Shown here: one piece after another, positions 34,358 through 44,181 of the stretch | How positions within the stretch are numbered: position 1 is the first letter of the stretch | How the letters are laid out: each line of letters opens with the position of its first letter | From: Flavobacteriales bacterium | GTDB taxonomy: Bacteria; Bacteroidota; Bacteroidia; Flavobacteriales_D; CAJJDF01 | Length of the DNA stretch: 64,000 nucleotides | Direction: 5' to 3' | NCBI GenBank assembly: GCA_018609055.1 | Contig: JABAYJ010000009.1 | Span: forward strand, 183,761-247,760 | Made by a program: the position numbers and the translations under genes | The notes under the pieces: model-generated | What the model saw: the letters and a program-made list of their open reading frames with translations, nothing else | Databases searched by the model: none | What the model was told of the DNA's origin: nothing

Positions 34358-35616
34358 TGTTTGGGTTGGTAGATTGCAATAACTTTTACGCTTCGTGCGA
34401 GCGTGTATTTCGTCCAGATTTGGAAGGAAAACCTATCGCTATACTCTCTAATAATGACGGTTGTGTAATTGCTCGTAGTGGTGAGGCAAAATTATTGGGT
34501 TTGCCAATGGGAGCTCCAGCATTTAAATATGAGCAGTTTTTCAAGGAAAAAAAGATTCATGTATTTTCATCTAATTATCCTTTATATGGCGATATGTCAA
34601 ATAGGGTGATGAATATATTAGCTGATATGGCTCCCGAAATAGAAATCTATAGCATTGATGAAGCTTTTTTGAAGTACACAAACTGCGATTATTTGGACTT
34701 GCAGAGTCATGCAGTGGAAATGAGAAAAAGAGTGGTGAAAGGAACAGGAATTCCTGTGAGTGTTGGTTTTGCAGAAACCAAAGCACTATCTAAAGTGGCC
34801 AATAAAATCTCAAAGAAATTTACCGATAAAACAGGTGGAGTGTATATTATCGATTCGGATGAAAAACGAATTAAGGCACTAAAGTGGACCAAAATTGAAG
34901 ATGTTTGGGGAGTGGGAGGTAAGCTTACAAAGAGATTTAAGTTAATAGGTGTGCACACTGCTTATGATTTTACTCAACTTACAGATGAGTATGTACGTAA
35001 CCAAATGTCGGTTGTAGAAGTAAGATTGAAGAAGGAGCTGGAAGGAAAACCAATGCTAGATTTAGATGAAGTTAAGCGAAAAAAGAACATTGCAATCACT
35101 CGTTCTTTTGATAAGATTTACATTGATTACGAACAGATTAAGGAACGAATAGTTACGTTTGCGGTTACCTGCTCCGAGAAATTAAGAAAACAACAATCGT
35201 GTTGTAATTCATTACTTGTTTTTGTTAAAACGAGTAGGCACAGAAAAGATGATTCGCAATATTATAATAGTGTAGTGATGCAGTTGCCTTATCCTACTAG
35301 TTCGAGTATTGAGTTGGCTAAGTTTGCCACACAAGGATTAAAAAAGATTTTTAGGAAAGGATACAGATATAAAAAAGCTGGAGTAATTGTAATGGATTTT
35401 GTGCCAGAGGATCAATATCAAATGTCTTTATTCGAGAATGCTAATCCAAAGCATAAGCAATTAATGAAAGCGATAGATTTAATTAATCATACTATTGGGA
35501 GTGATAAAATAAAGCTGGCTGGCCAAGATTTACAGAAAACTTGGAAGATGAAACAAGAGAAATTATCTCCACGTTACACCACCAAACTGAACGAAATAAT
35601 TGATATAAAAAGTTAA
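34357..35616 (+). CDS. umuC: DNA polymerase V catalytic subunit UmuC
   Basis: This 419-residue Y-family polymerase has FGLVDCNNFYASCERVF with the first Asp, YSIDEAFL with the catalytic acidic pair, and a finger/little-finger end with IAITRSFDK. Error-prone bypass occurs when UmuD' is bound. It forms a tight operon with umuD. A beta-clamp-type motif (QMSLF) is seen near residue 367, as expected. Confidence 0.94.
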   Translation: MFGLVDCNNFYASCERVFRPDLEGKPIAILSNNDGCVIARSGEAKLLGLPMGAPAFKYEQFFKEKKIHVFSSNYPLYGDMSNRVMNILADMAPEIEIYSIDEAFLKYTNCDYLDLQSHAVEMRKRVVKGTGIPVSVGFAETKALSKVANKISKKFTDKTGGVYIIDSDEKRIKALKWTKIEDVWGVGGKLTKRFKLIGVHTAYDFTQLTDEYVRNQMSVVEVRLKKELEGKPMLDLDEVKRKKNIAITRSFDKIYIDYEQIKERIVTFAVTCSEKLRKQQSCCNSLLVFVKTSRHRKDDSQYYNSVVMQLPYPTSSSIELAKFATQGLKKIFRKGYRYKKAGVIVMDFVPEDQYQMSLFENANPKHKQLMKAIDLINHTIGSDKIKLAGQDLQKTWKMKQEKLSPRYTTKLNEIIDIKS

Positions 35617-37038
35617 TTATTTAATTGAACTCGCAGACTTATTTTTAAGTTTTGACACAAAATTTACAAACGTTTCAATGTCCTTAGTTGTAGTTGCAAT
35701 ACCAAAAGAAACTCTTGTTGCTCCTCTCATTCTACCAATCATTTTAGACATATATCTTAAATATCCAGTAGTAGAGTCAAATTCTTTTTCTTTACGGCTA
35801 GTGTAATACTGAGCCATTTCTTCGTTAGACACACAATGGTTTGTTTCGTCAATTCCTGGGTTGCAAAAACATCCCGATCGAATAGAAATAAGTTGTTTAT
35901 TGGCTTGGTTTTCTATCCAATCAAATGGGAAAGTATTTCCTTCGGTATCCTGAAAATTAAGAATTACTGTTCCACCTCTATTTTCGGTATTCATTGGTCC
36001 AAACATGCGAACAATAGGTGTTCCATTATCGTGTTTTAAAGAAGACATCTCTTTCAGGAATAATCCTGTAAGATCCATTACTCTTTTTCTAATGTTTTCA
36101 ATTCCAATAGATTCGATAAACTCTAAACCTAAAGTAATTGCAGGGATATCAAGATAATTTAAAGTTCCGTTTTCAAATCTTTCATGGTTAGCAATTAGCA
36201 AGTGGTTACTTTCTTTTACTGAAACATAATCAACAGTTCCTCCAGCAAACCAATGTTTTTTTAGTTTAGGAAAAGAATCCTTTTTAACCAGTAAACAACC
36301 AATTCCAGTTGGGAAACCAAATATTTTATAAAACGAAACGGTAACAAAATCAGGTTGAACTTCTTTTAAATCTAATTTGCAAGTTGGTACAAATGCTGCA
36401 GCATCAAGTACTACATCCCAACCTTTTTCTTTAGCAGTTTTTACCCATGCCCAATCGTGCTTCACTCCTGAAACATTAGATTGTGCAGGAAAACCAAATA
36501 ATTTATTTTTTTTGTCTTTAAACGAATCAAGATTCTCCATTAATCGATCTTCGTCAATCCTTAAATCTTCTTGACGAATAGGAGAGTAGGTATATTCTGC
36601 TCCTTTTGATTTACAGTATTCTCTTATTCCGTTTACCGAATTATGATTATCCGAAGTCATTAAATAATGACCATTATCTTCAAAAGGATAACATTCTCCA
36701 ACAATTTTTAGAGCTCCAGAAGCATTGGAAGTGAAAATGCAATAATAGTCTTCTGCATTAAAAAAGTCAATGATTTTTTTACGAGCACCTTCTACTAGTT
36801 TAGTTGCCATTTGCGAACTAGGATTTGTAGAGTGAGGGTTTCCTAAAATACTTTCTTGTAGTAAATTGTAGTGTTCATGAAGCAAAGATTTAGGATGTAA
36901 ATTTCCACCAGTATAATCCAAATAAGTTTGTCCCAATTTATCCAATCGGCTAAATTCGGTTAATCTTAGTTTATTAAATACAGCATCTGTAGGTAAGCTA
37001 TATCTTGATTTAATTTTATTTTTTACAAATATCCCCAT
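35617..37038 (-). CDS. Aminotransferase class V-fold PLP enzyme (cysteine desulfurase/MOCOS-like)
   Basis: This 473-residue enzyme has YLDYTGGNLHPKSLL, FTSNASGALKIV, DAAAFVPTCKLDL (PLP Asp) and VTVSFYKIFGFPTGIGCLL, where the Lys of FYK is the likely PLP lysine. Near the C-terminus is SIRSGCFCNPGIDE, a conserved Cys pair in the position of the desulfurase active-site loop. It resembles molybdenum-cofactor-sulfurase-type proteins, but no Moco genes are nearby. Sulfur donation is inference. Confidence 0.83.
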   Translation of the reverse strand: MGIFVKNKIKSRYSLPTDAVFNKLRLTEFSRLDKLGQTYLDYTGGNLHPKSLLHEHYNLLQESILGNPHSTNPSSQMATKLVEGARKKIIDFFNAEDYYCIFTSNASGALKIVGECYPFEDNGHYLMTSDNHNSVNGIREYCKSKGAEYTYSPIRQEDLRIDEDRLMENLDSFKDKKNKLFGFPAQSNVSGVKHDWAWVKTAKEKGWDVVLDAAAFVPTCKLDLKEVQPDFVTVSFYKIFGFPTGIGCLLVKKDSFPKLKKHWFAGGTVDYVSVKESNHLLIANHERFENGTLNYLDIPAITLGLEFIESIGIENIRKRVMDLTGLFLKEMSSLKHDNGTPIVRMFGPMNTENRGGTVILNFQDTEGNTFPFDWIENQANKQLISIRSGCFCNPGIDETNHCVSNEEMAQYYTSRKEKEFDSTTGYLRYMSKMIGRMRGATRVSFGIATTTKDIETFVNFVSKLKNKSASSIK

Positions 37039-37153
37039 GCTTTTTTACTTTGAAAATTATTGATTCAATAACCCTCAAATATAGGAAATTCAATTCATTC
37101 TTGTTGAATTTTAGCACAAGACAATTTTTAAAAATTTGGAATATTTTTTTTCA

Positions 37154-37161
37154 TACATTTG
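37154..37161 (+). promoter_or_regulatory. Probable -7 element upstream of the 193-residue protein
   Basis: TACATTTG matches TAnnTTTG. A TTTG lies 15 bases upstream, shorter than the usual 17-23 spacing. The start codon is 22 bases downstream. Confidence 0.45.
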
Positions 37162-37183
37162 AAAAAAATAGGAAACGAATTAT

Positions 37184-37765
37184 ATGCACGCTATTGAACC
37201 TCATTATCATTGGAGAAACCTTTATGTAGCTTCGGAAGATTTTAGATCTCCGTTCTTCGAGAGAGAATATAGTGAGTTTGAGTTTACTAATAAAGTATAT
37301 AATTTTTTACTTCATCCGCAATGGGATGACTTTGGATCAGAAACACTTTTTATCAAAATTATTTTTGCTGATTATGAGCAAGGATTTACTGTGATTGAAA
37401 TGATTGGTGAATGGAATGATTGCATAGAAAATGACATCATGAATCTTAAGCTCGAAGTAATTGAACTGCTGATGGGCGAGGGGATAGATAAGTTTATCGT
37501 TATTGGTGAAAACGTATTAAATTTTCATAGTTCGGATGACTTGTATTACGAAGAATGGTTTGATGAATTGGAGGACGGTTGGATTGTTTTCTTAAACTTT
37601 CATCAACATGTTTTAGAAGAATTCGAAGATGCCAATATTGATAATTATGTATTAATTGGCGAAGATTTTGAAATGGATAATTGGCGAACTTATAAGCCTA
37701 TTCAATTATTCAATAAAATAAAGGCCAAAGTAGATAATAGATTCGATTTACCTTTGTTGGATTAA
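37184..37765 (+). CDS. Conserved-looking acidic protein of unknown function
   Basis: This 193-residue cytoplasmic protein is rich in Glu, Asp and aromatic residues (YYEEWFDELEDGWIVFLNFHQHVLEEFED). No domain is recognised. The start MHAIEPHYHWRNLYVASEDFRSPFF is supported by a good -7 element. It converges with the ZIP gene by a 4-base overlap. It appears to be monocistronic. Confidence 0.7.
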   Translation: MHAIEPHYHWRNLYVASEDFRSPFFEREYSEFEFTNKVYNFLLHPQWDDFGSETLFIKIIFADYEQGFTVIEMIGEWNDCIENDIMNLKLEVIELLMGEGIDKFIVIGENVLNFHSSDDLYYEEWFDELEDGWIVFLNFHQHVLEEFEDANIDNYVLIGEDFEMDNWRTYKPIQLFNKIKAKVDNRFDLPLLD

Positions 37766-38505
37766 GCTACCAAATAAGCCACATACCCACCAGATATTAT
37801 TAATAAAAGTTTAGCTAGATTAAATTTGTGACTCTCGTCAGTTTCAAATAAAATGGTAGTTGAAATATGTAAGAACATTCCTACCACAATAGCTAAAATT
37901 TTGTTCATTATATTTCCATTCTCTTGGAAAAAATCCATGTAATAAACCGCTACAAAATTTCCTAATGGAGCCATTAGTGAAAATATGATTAGCAAGAAAA
38001 ATGCTTTTTTCATTTTGACATTAGATTTAACGAAAAGAGTCATTAAAGTAATGGCAATAGGGAACTTGTGTAGTAATATGCTAATTAAGAATGAGTGTTC
38101 GTCAGAGTGAACAAAACCATGGGAATGGTTATGTCCCAAAGATTCATTTGCAAGAGGAAGTCCTTCTAAAAAGGCATGAATACATAAACTGATAAGTATA
38201 GGTGCGAAAAATTTAGAACTAGCATTTTTATGAGCATGAATATGGCCATGTTCTATTCCTTGGGAGAAATATTCAAGAATTAATTGAATCAAAAATCCTA
38301 GTAATACATATATTCCAATGTAGGTTTGATGCTCTGCATATACTTCGGGTATAAGATGAAGTGCTGCAATCCCAAGCATAAATGCTCCACTAAATGCCAA
38401 TAAAAATTTAAGGCTCCCCGTTATTTTTTCTTTAAGAAAAAACACTAGAAGTCCTCCAGAAAGAACTACTCCAATTAAAAGTAAATATGTAATCCAGTTT
38501 TCCAT
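37762..38505 (-). CDS. ZIP family divalent metal transporter
   Basis: This 247-residue inner-membrane protein has about eight helices. The metal-site helix reads HAFLEGLPLAN, and HKFPIAITLMTLF is the paired helix 5. His-rich loops (GIEHGHIHAHK and GHNHSHGFVHSDEH) suit zinc or iron binding. It begins immediately after the methyltransferase stop, completing a three-gene run from the symporter. Zinc uptake is the likely role. Confidence 0.87.
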   Translation of the reverse strand: MENWITYLLLIGVVLSGGLLVFFLKEKITGSLKFLLAFSGAFMLGIAALHLIPEVYAEHQTYIGIYVLLGFLIQLILEYFSQGIEHGHIHAHKNASSKFFAPILISLCIHAFLEGLPLANESLGHNHSHGFVHSDEHSFLISILLHKFPIAITLMTLFVKSNVKMKKAFFLLIIFSLMAPLGNFVAVYYMDFFQENGNIMNKILAIVVGMFLHISTTILFETDESHKFNLAKLLLIISGGYVAYLVA

Positions 38506-39240
38506 TTATTTTTTTGCGACAATTATTAATCTATCAGAGTTATTTGAATCAAACTCATTAAGTGAATAGTCGCCAAAGGTAGCAATGATTTTTAATCCTG
38601 TGTGAGAAAATAAGTTTTCAAAATCTGATAAACTAATAGCTTGTACTTTTTCTTGAAAAGAGAATGTTCTTTTTTGATCTTTAAAATCAATGTGTTTCAC
38701 AATTTGCCCATCTACTAATTCACGTTTCAAATCAAATTGTACTCCTTCTATTTCCTTGGTTTCTTCCTTAACTAAATCACGAATTACTTTCTCTGCATTA
38801 AAGAAATCTAAAACAAAAGTACCGTTTGGTTTCAATGTTTTTTCTACTGAATTAAGCATTTTCACATTCTCCTCATCAGATTCGAAATAGCCAAAACTAG
38901 TAAACATATTAAGTACAAAATCGAAAGAGTTTTCTTTATAGATTTCTCGCATATCATGCACATCAAAGTTTAGTCTTTCTTTACTAGATTCTGATGCAGT
39001 TTTAATGCTATTGGGAGATAAATCTACTCCAGTTACATTATAGCCAAGATTATTCAAGAAGATAGAGTGACGACCAGCTCCACAAGCTAAATCCAAGATT
39101 TTGTTTTCTGGTTTAGGCTTTAGGTATTCAGTTAAATTTTGCAAAAAGAATTCAGCCTCCTTAAAGTCTCTGTTTTTATATAAAATATGGTAGTGTGGCG
39201 AATCGAACCAGCTTGCGAACCAATTGTTGTTATTGCTCAT
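38506..39240 (-). CDS. Class I SAM-dependent methyltransferase
   Basis: This 244-residue soluble enzyme has motif I ILDLACGAGRHSIFL, motif II VTGVDLSPNSI, then FDVHDMRE and FDFVLNMFTSFGYFESDEEN, and LKPNGTFVLDFFNAE. The substrate is unknown. It overlaps the symporter stop by one base and abuts the ZIP start, so co-expression is clear while a common function is not. Confidence 0.87.
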   Translation of the reverse strand: MSNNNNWFASWFDSPHYHILYKNRDFKEAEFFLQNLTEYLKPKPENKILDLACGAGRHSIFLNNLGYNVTGVDLSPNSIKTASESSKERLNFDVHDMREIYKENSFDFVLNMFTSFGYFESDEENVKMLNSVEKTLKPNGTFVLDFFNAEKVIRDLVKEETKEIEGVQFDLKRELVDGQIVKHIDFKDQKRTFSFQEKVQAISLSDFENLFSHTGLKIIATFGDYSLNEFDSNNSDRLIIVAKK

Positions 39241-41030
39241 TATTTGATTGGAGTTTTGTCCAAAATGGAAGTCTTGTTTAGGAATAATCTAAATATAATA
39301 AAGCTGACTAACGAACTTGCACCCCATATCATTACAGAATCCCATTCTTTAAATATTAGTTTCCCAATAAAAAATAGAATTGAGTATGTCATCCAGACAG
39401 AAGTAATCCAGCAAACAAATAAGTAAGGGAGATTAGATTTTTCTTCTTTAAAATTGGTTAGTTTTTTAATAGGGTTCCATGCTCCATCTGGTTTTATTTT
39501 GTTGTAAAAAGAAAGTAGCTTTTTCTCATCAGTTGGTTTAGTCATAAAAGTGACGATTAACCAAATTACTGTTGTGAACAGAGTTGTAACTAAAAGTATT
39601 CCTTCGTTTTCTATAAACGTATTTCCAGATTCTAATTCATACATTGGAGCTATCATATACTTGGCAATTGTATATCCTAAAATTGGCGCTATGGTTGCGC
39701 TTATTTCACTCCAAATATTAATTCTCCACCAATACCATCTTAATATTAATACGGCTCCTAATCCAGCAGATGATCCAATTAAGAATCTTGCTGCACCATC
39801 TATTGTTTCTATAAAAGTTGTTGTGATAACAGCAACAATCATAATAACTACTGTAAACAACTTTCCTACATTTACCAGCTGTTTCTGAGTTTTATCTTTT
39901 CCGAAATTACGTTTGTACAAATCATTGGTTAAGTAACTTGCTCCCCAGTTTAATTGAGTAGAAATTGTACTCATGTAAGCTCCCAAAAATGCAGTAAATA
40001 GCAATCCTTTTAATCCTGGAGGCATAAAATCATTCATGGCTCTTACAAATCCTTCACCAGCATTAGAGCTTGTTAAATCTGGATAAACTACCAAAGCACA
40101 CAGTCCTACAATAATCCATGGCCAAGGTCTTAAGCAATAATGCGCTATTTGAAAAAATAAAGTAGCAAATACGGAGTCTTTTTCACTTTTGGTACTCATC
40201 ATTCTTTGCGAAATGTAACCGCCACCTCCTGGTTCTGCACCTGGGTACCAACTTGCCCACCATTGAACACCTGTAAATGAAATAAATGCCAAAATAGAAA
40301 CAGTAAAAGTTCCTATGGAATTGGACTTATCAAAGTTTGGAAAAAAATCAAAACGCCAAGCTGGCAGTTTTTCTTTTAATCCATCAATTCCTCCAACTTG
40401 CTCTGAGTTTACCATGATTACTGCCAATATTATACAGCCAGCCATTGCTAATACAAATTGAAGAGCATCAGTAATAGCAACTCCCAACAATCCAGAGATG
40501 GAACTGTAAATGGCAATTAAAACCATAAGTCCTGCAACAATATAAAAGGCTGTTTGGAAATCGGTTCCAAAGAAAACCATCATTATTTTTATCATGGCTG
40601 AGTTTACCCAACCTATAACAATAGCATTAAAAAATATTCCTAAGTAAATTGATTTGAATCCTCTAAAATAGTTCACAACCTTACCAGAATAACGAATGTC
40701 TAAAAACTCTAATTCTGTTAGTACATCAGCTCTTCTCCATAGTTTTGCAAAGAAAAAGGTGGTAACCATTCCTCCAATTAACATGTTCCACCATAGCCAG
40801 TTACCTGATATTCCGCTTTTGTGAATTACCTCTGTCACCCATAATGGAGTATCAGCAGCAAACGTAGTTGCAACCATTGATATTCCAGCAATGTACCAAG
40901 GTAAATTTCGCCCAGCAAGAAAAAAATCTGTTAGACTTTTACTTGCTGAATTTTTGAAATACAACCCTACGAAGAGTGTTATCGCCAAAAAAGAAATAAT
41001 GATTGTCCAATCTAGGGCTGTAAAATTCAT
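39240..41030 (-). CDS. Sodium:solute symporter (SSS family)
   Basis: This 596-residue inner-membrane transporter has about 14 helices. The early segment FLAGRNLPWYIAGISMVATTFAADTPLWVTEV includes the SSS signature, and later GLLFTAFLGAYMSTISTQLNWGASYLTNDLY is the conserved helix with Ser/Thr sodium ligands. It could carry a sugar, amino acid or organic acid. A long soluble loop and extra helices follow after residue 490. It is the first gene of a three-gene run. Confidence 0.88.
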   Translation of the reverse strand: MNFTALDWTIIISFLAITLFVGLYFKNSASKSLTDFFLAGRNLPWYIAGISMVATTFAADTPLWVTEVIHKSGISGNWLWWNMLIGGMVTTFFFAKLWRRADVLTELEFLDIRYSGKVVNYFRGFKSIYLGIFFNAIVIGWVNSAMIKIMMVFFGTDFQTAFYIVAGLMVLIAIYSSISGLLGVAITDALQFVLAMAGCIILAVIMVNSEQVGGIDGLKEKLPAWRFDFFPNFDKSNSIGTFTVSILAFISFTGVQWWASWYPGAEPGGGGYISQRMMSTKSEKDSVFATLFFQIAHYCLRPWPWIIVGLCALVVYPDLTSSNAGEGFVRAMNDFMPPGLKGLLFTAFLGAYMSTISTQLNWGASYLTNDLYKRNFGKDKTQKQLVNVGKLFTVVIMIVAVITTTFIETIDGAARFLIGSSAGLGAVLILRWYWWRINIWSEISATIAPILGYTIAKYMIAPMYELESGNTFIENEGILLVTTLFTTVIWLIVTFMTKPTDEKKLLSFYNKIKPDGAWNPIKKLTNFKEEKSNLPYLFVCWITSVWMTYSILFFIGKLIFKEWDSVMIWGASSLVSFIIFRLFLNKTSILDKTPIK

Positions 41031-41154
41031 AGAATTACTGTTTGAGATAAAAACAAAAGTAAGAGTTACGGTTTAATTTCACTAATTAAAATTCAGATTC
41101 CAAAACCAACCAATTAAATGTGTCGGTAATAAAATACAATTACTATACTTTCGT

Positions 41155-41162
41155 TATATTTG
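41155..41162 (+). promoter_or_regulatory. Probable -7 promoter element of the PASTA gene
   Basis: TATATTTG matches TAnnTTTG and lies 27 bases before the chosen ATG. I find no clear TTG at -33. The longer frame's TTG lies within this element, which supports the ATG start. Confidence 0.5.
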
Positions 41163-41189
41163 CCACTTAACTATTTAGGCAACTATCCC

Positions 41190-41954
41190 ATGTGGAATAA
41201 AATAAAATCGAAACCACTTCTTAAAAACTTTATTTTAGCATTTTTAACTGCTGCTATTATTGTTATTCTTACTCTGTTATGGCTAAGAATTTATACCAAT
41301 CATGGCGAAAAAATAGAGACTCCTAACTTTATGGGACTAACTATTGAAGAAGCTATGAAATTAGCTGATGAAAATAATTTAAGATATTCAGTTGACTCTG
41401 TTTATGCATCTAAACCAAAGAACACCATCATACTCCAAAACCCATTACCTTTTTCTGATTCGATAGAATCTTGGGTAAAGAGAGATAGATTTATTTATTT
41501 AACTGTTGTTAGAAAATTGGAGCAAAAAATTAAGCTTCCAAGTATCGTAGATAATTCCAAATCTTTGGCATCAACCAAATTAACAATATCAGGATTAAAT
41601 CCTTCATGGACTTATAAAGCAAGTCCTTACAAAGATGTTGTGATGGATGTTAAGTATAAAGGTAAATCTGTGAAAGCGGGCTTTATTTTACCAAAAGGTT
41701 CTAAGGTTGAAGTGATTGTAGGAAAAGGAATGGAGCAGAGTGCTCAAGTTCAAATACCAAACTTGGTAGGTAAAACAATAAATGAAGCTAATATTGAGTT
41801 AGGAAGTAAAAGTTTTCAATTAACAGAGATTTACAACAATTGTATGACCAAAGCAGATTCGCTTGTGGCTAAAATTGTTCAGCAAAGCCCAGATTATATG
41901 GATGGAAAAACCATAGCTGAGGGTAGTGAAATTATTGTAATTGCTAACAAATAA
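41190..41954 (+). CDS. Membrane-anchored PASTA-domain protein
   Basis: This 254-residue protein has one membrane helix (FILAFLTAAIIVILTLLWL, about 14-32) and then three PASTA-like domains outside: PNFMGLTIEEAMKLADENNL, PSIVDNSKSLASTKLTISGL, and PNLVGKTINEANIELGSKSF. PASTA units in kinases and penicillin-binding proteins bind peptidoglycan. There is no kinase or transpeptidase part here. It is followed by a large T9SS gene and rluD, a grouping seen in this phylum. Confidence 0.87.
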   Translation: MWNKIKSKPLLKNFILAFLTAAIIVILTLLWLRIYTNHGEKIETPNFMGLTIEEAMKLADENNLRYSVDSVYASKPKNTIILQNPLPFSDSIESWVKRDRFIYLTVVRKLEQKIKLPSIVDNSKSLASTKLTISGLNPSWTYKASPYKDVVMDVKYKGKSVKAGFILPKGSKVEVIVGKGMEQSAQVQIPNLVGKTINEANIELGSKSFQLTEIYNNCMTKADSLVAKIVQQSPDYMDGKTIAEGSEIIVIANK

Positions 41955-41961
41955 TGCATTC

Positions 41962-44178
41962 ATGAACAGATTATTAGTACTATTATTTCTATGTTTTATA
42001 TCTTTTAGTGTTTCTTCTCAAGAATCACTTGAGGCATTGGGAACAAACCCTAAATTAAACAGAGAAAATCCAATTTCGGCCAACAGAACAATCGATAAGA
42101 ACTATGTGTATGCGATTGATACATTAAAGTTGCCTTTTAAGGATGATTTTTCAGGAGATTTATTTAAAAAATTCAATGCTCAACCAACTGATGCAAATGT
42201 AAGTGATACACTTTTTCATTCTATTCTAAATGGAGGGATTCCAGATATTGATACTGCTGCATACATGTTTGATACAACTTATCATTACGTATTAACTCCT
42301 GTTGCTCCTTTTCCAGATTCATTTTTAATAGATACATTTCCAATTCCTGATTTAGGAACTAGAACAATATGCGATTTAGATGCTTATCCAGTAACATGCA
42401 TAACTGTTACTGTATGGCCTGCTTACTTTACAGATGATACAATTGGTACTCCAGCAAATCCAGATAATATATATAATGTTACTAGTCCAGATGCTGTTCA
42501 AGATTCTGCTTTAGTATATTTTGTTGCTGCTACTGATACATTTTCGCTTTGGCAAGATAATTTTGCATACTTAAATAGTGATTATGGAATTAATCCTCCT
42601 ACCATTGGTGTAGTTACTTTTGATGGATTAGATGAAAACGGATATCCGTATGATTTTTCTACTCAATTTACTTATGGTAAAGCCGATTATTTAACTTCTA
42701 AACCAATGTTTCTTGGCAATTTCGGATTAGTAGATTCTTTATATCTAAGTTTTTATTATCAAGCTGAAGGTTTAGGGAATGAACCTGAAGTAGAGGATTC
42801 ACTTGTATTGCAATTTTGGTCGCCAAGCAACAACTCATGGTATAGTATTTGGAATGCCGCAGGAGAACCTTTGGATACCACTTTCAAACAAAAAAACATT
42901 AAGATCGAGGATACTAAATTTTTAGAAGATGGATTTAAATTCCGATTTTTAAATTATAGTTCTCTTTCAGGAAGTTTTGATCATTGGAATCTCGACTACG
43001 TTTTTTTAAATGATATACGAACATTTGACGATACAGTTAGGGATGATGTAGCTTTTCAATATCCAACTCACAGTATAATTAGAGATTATATATCCATGCC
43101 TTGGAGGCATTATAAATGGAATGCTGCTAGTTTAATGCGCGATTCGGTTTATGGATATCAAAGAAACAACAATCAAGCTGGTAGGCTTATTGGTGGAAAT
43201 AATATGGTAATAAGTTATGAAGGAGCTGTAAAAACTACAATTTCAAATCCTAGTACTCCATCCATTTCTGGTTTTACCGATTTTTCTACTCTGTTTTTAA
43301 TTTCCTCGCCTTTCTTTTTAGATACTTCTGTAAATGATACTTGTGCATTTTTTGATGTTCAGTTGTCTCATAATACTACACCAGATAGATTAAGAACAAA
43401 CGATACAATAAGATTTCAGCAAATTTTTGCTGACTATTATGCCTATGATGATGGAACTGCTGAAGCTGCATACGGAGTTCAGGGCTTAGGTGCACTTAAC
43501 CCAGAAGTCGCAGTTCAATTCGATTTATTTCAACCAGATTCTATAAAGTCTGTTCGTATTCACTTTTCTCCATCAGCAGTAAATGTGAGTAGTACAAATT
43601 TTATTCTTACAATTTGGGCAGATAATGGTGGAAATCCAGGATCAGTATTATATCAAAATATAGGGACCAATGTTCCAAGGTATAACATTGGTGTTAATGG
43701 ATTTTACGAATATATGTTCGACACACCTTATTTACTTCCAGCCGGAAAATATTATGTAGGATGGGTTCAAACAACTTCTGATAGAATAAATGTGGGGTTT
43801 GATAAAAACATCAATAGCAATGATTATACTTTTTATAACAGTAATGGAAATTGGAGGAAAACAACTTTTGAAGGAACATTAATGGTTCGTCCATCTTTTG
43901 TTTTTGAAAAAGATAATTTAGTTTCTGTAGAAGAAAATGAATTAGAGAAAATCAAATTATATCCAAATCCAGCAAATAACGTTATTAATATTTCTGATTT
44001 AGAAAATATCTCTGATTATCAAATTGCGATTTTTGATATGACTGGAAAATTGATGTTTGAAGGAAATGAATCGACTAAAATTGATATTTCTTCATTTAAT
44101 GAAGGAGTTTATTTAGTTAAACTCTACAATAAGTCTTCAGGTTCTAGTAAAGTTGCTAAATTTGTAAAAAGTAATTAA
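41962..44178 (+). CDS. Large secreted protein with T9SS sorting tail
   Basis: The 738-residue protein begins with a signal peptide (LLVLLFLCFISFSVSSQ) and ends with a type A tail (IKLYPNPANNVINIS, YQIAIFDMTGKLMFEG, NEGVYLVKLYNKSS, VAKFVKSN). The body is rich in Asp, aromatic residues and beta strands (SLYLSFYYQAEGLG and similar), with no catalytic motif that I recognise. The ATG was chosen because a longer frame begins with TTG. Adhesion or surface display is a guess. Confidence 0.87.
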   Translation: MNRLLVLLFLCFISFSVSSQESLEALGTNPKLNRENPISANRTIDKNYVYAIDTLKLPFKDDFSGDLFKKFNAQPTDANVSDTLFHSILNGGIPDIDTAAYMFDTTYHYVLTPVAPFPDSFLIDTFPIPDLGTRTICDLDAYPVTCITVTVWPAYFTDDTIGTPANPDNIYNVTSPDAVQDSALVYFVAATDTFSLWQDNFAYLNSDYGINPPTIGVVTFDGLDENGYPYDFSTQFTYGKADYLTSKPMFLGNFGLVDSLYLSFYYQAEGLGNEPEVEDSLVLQFWSPSNNSWYSIWNAAGEPLDTTFKQKNIKIEDTKFLEDGFKFRFLNYSSLSGSFDHWNLDYVFLNDIRTFDDTVRDDVAFQYPTHSIIRDYISMPWRHYKWNAASLMRDSVYGYQRNNNQAGRLIGGNNMVISYEGAVKTTISNPSTPSISGFTDFSTLFLISSPFFLDTSVNDTCAFFDVQLSHNTTPDRLRTNDTIRFQQIFADYYAYDDGTAEAAYGVQGLGALNPEVAVQFDLFQPDSIKSVRIHFSPSAVNVSSTNFILTIWADNGGNPGSVLYQNIGTNVPRYNIGVNGFYEYMFDTPYLLPAGKYYVGWVQTTSDRINVGFDKNINSNDYTFYNSNGNWRKTTFEGTLMVRPSFVFEKDNLVSVEENELEKIKLYPNPANNVINISDLENISDYQIAIFDMTGKLMFEGNESTKIDISSFNEGVYLVKLYNKSSGSSKVAKFVKSN

Positions 44179-44181
44179 GTT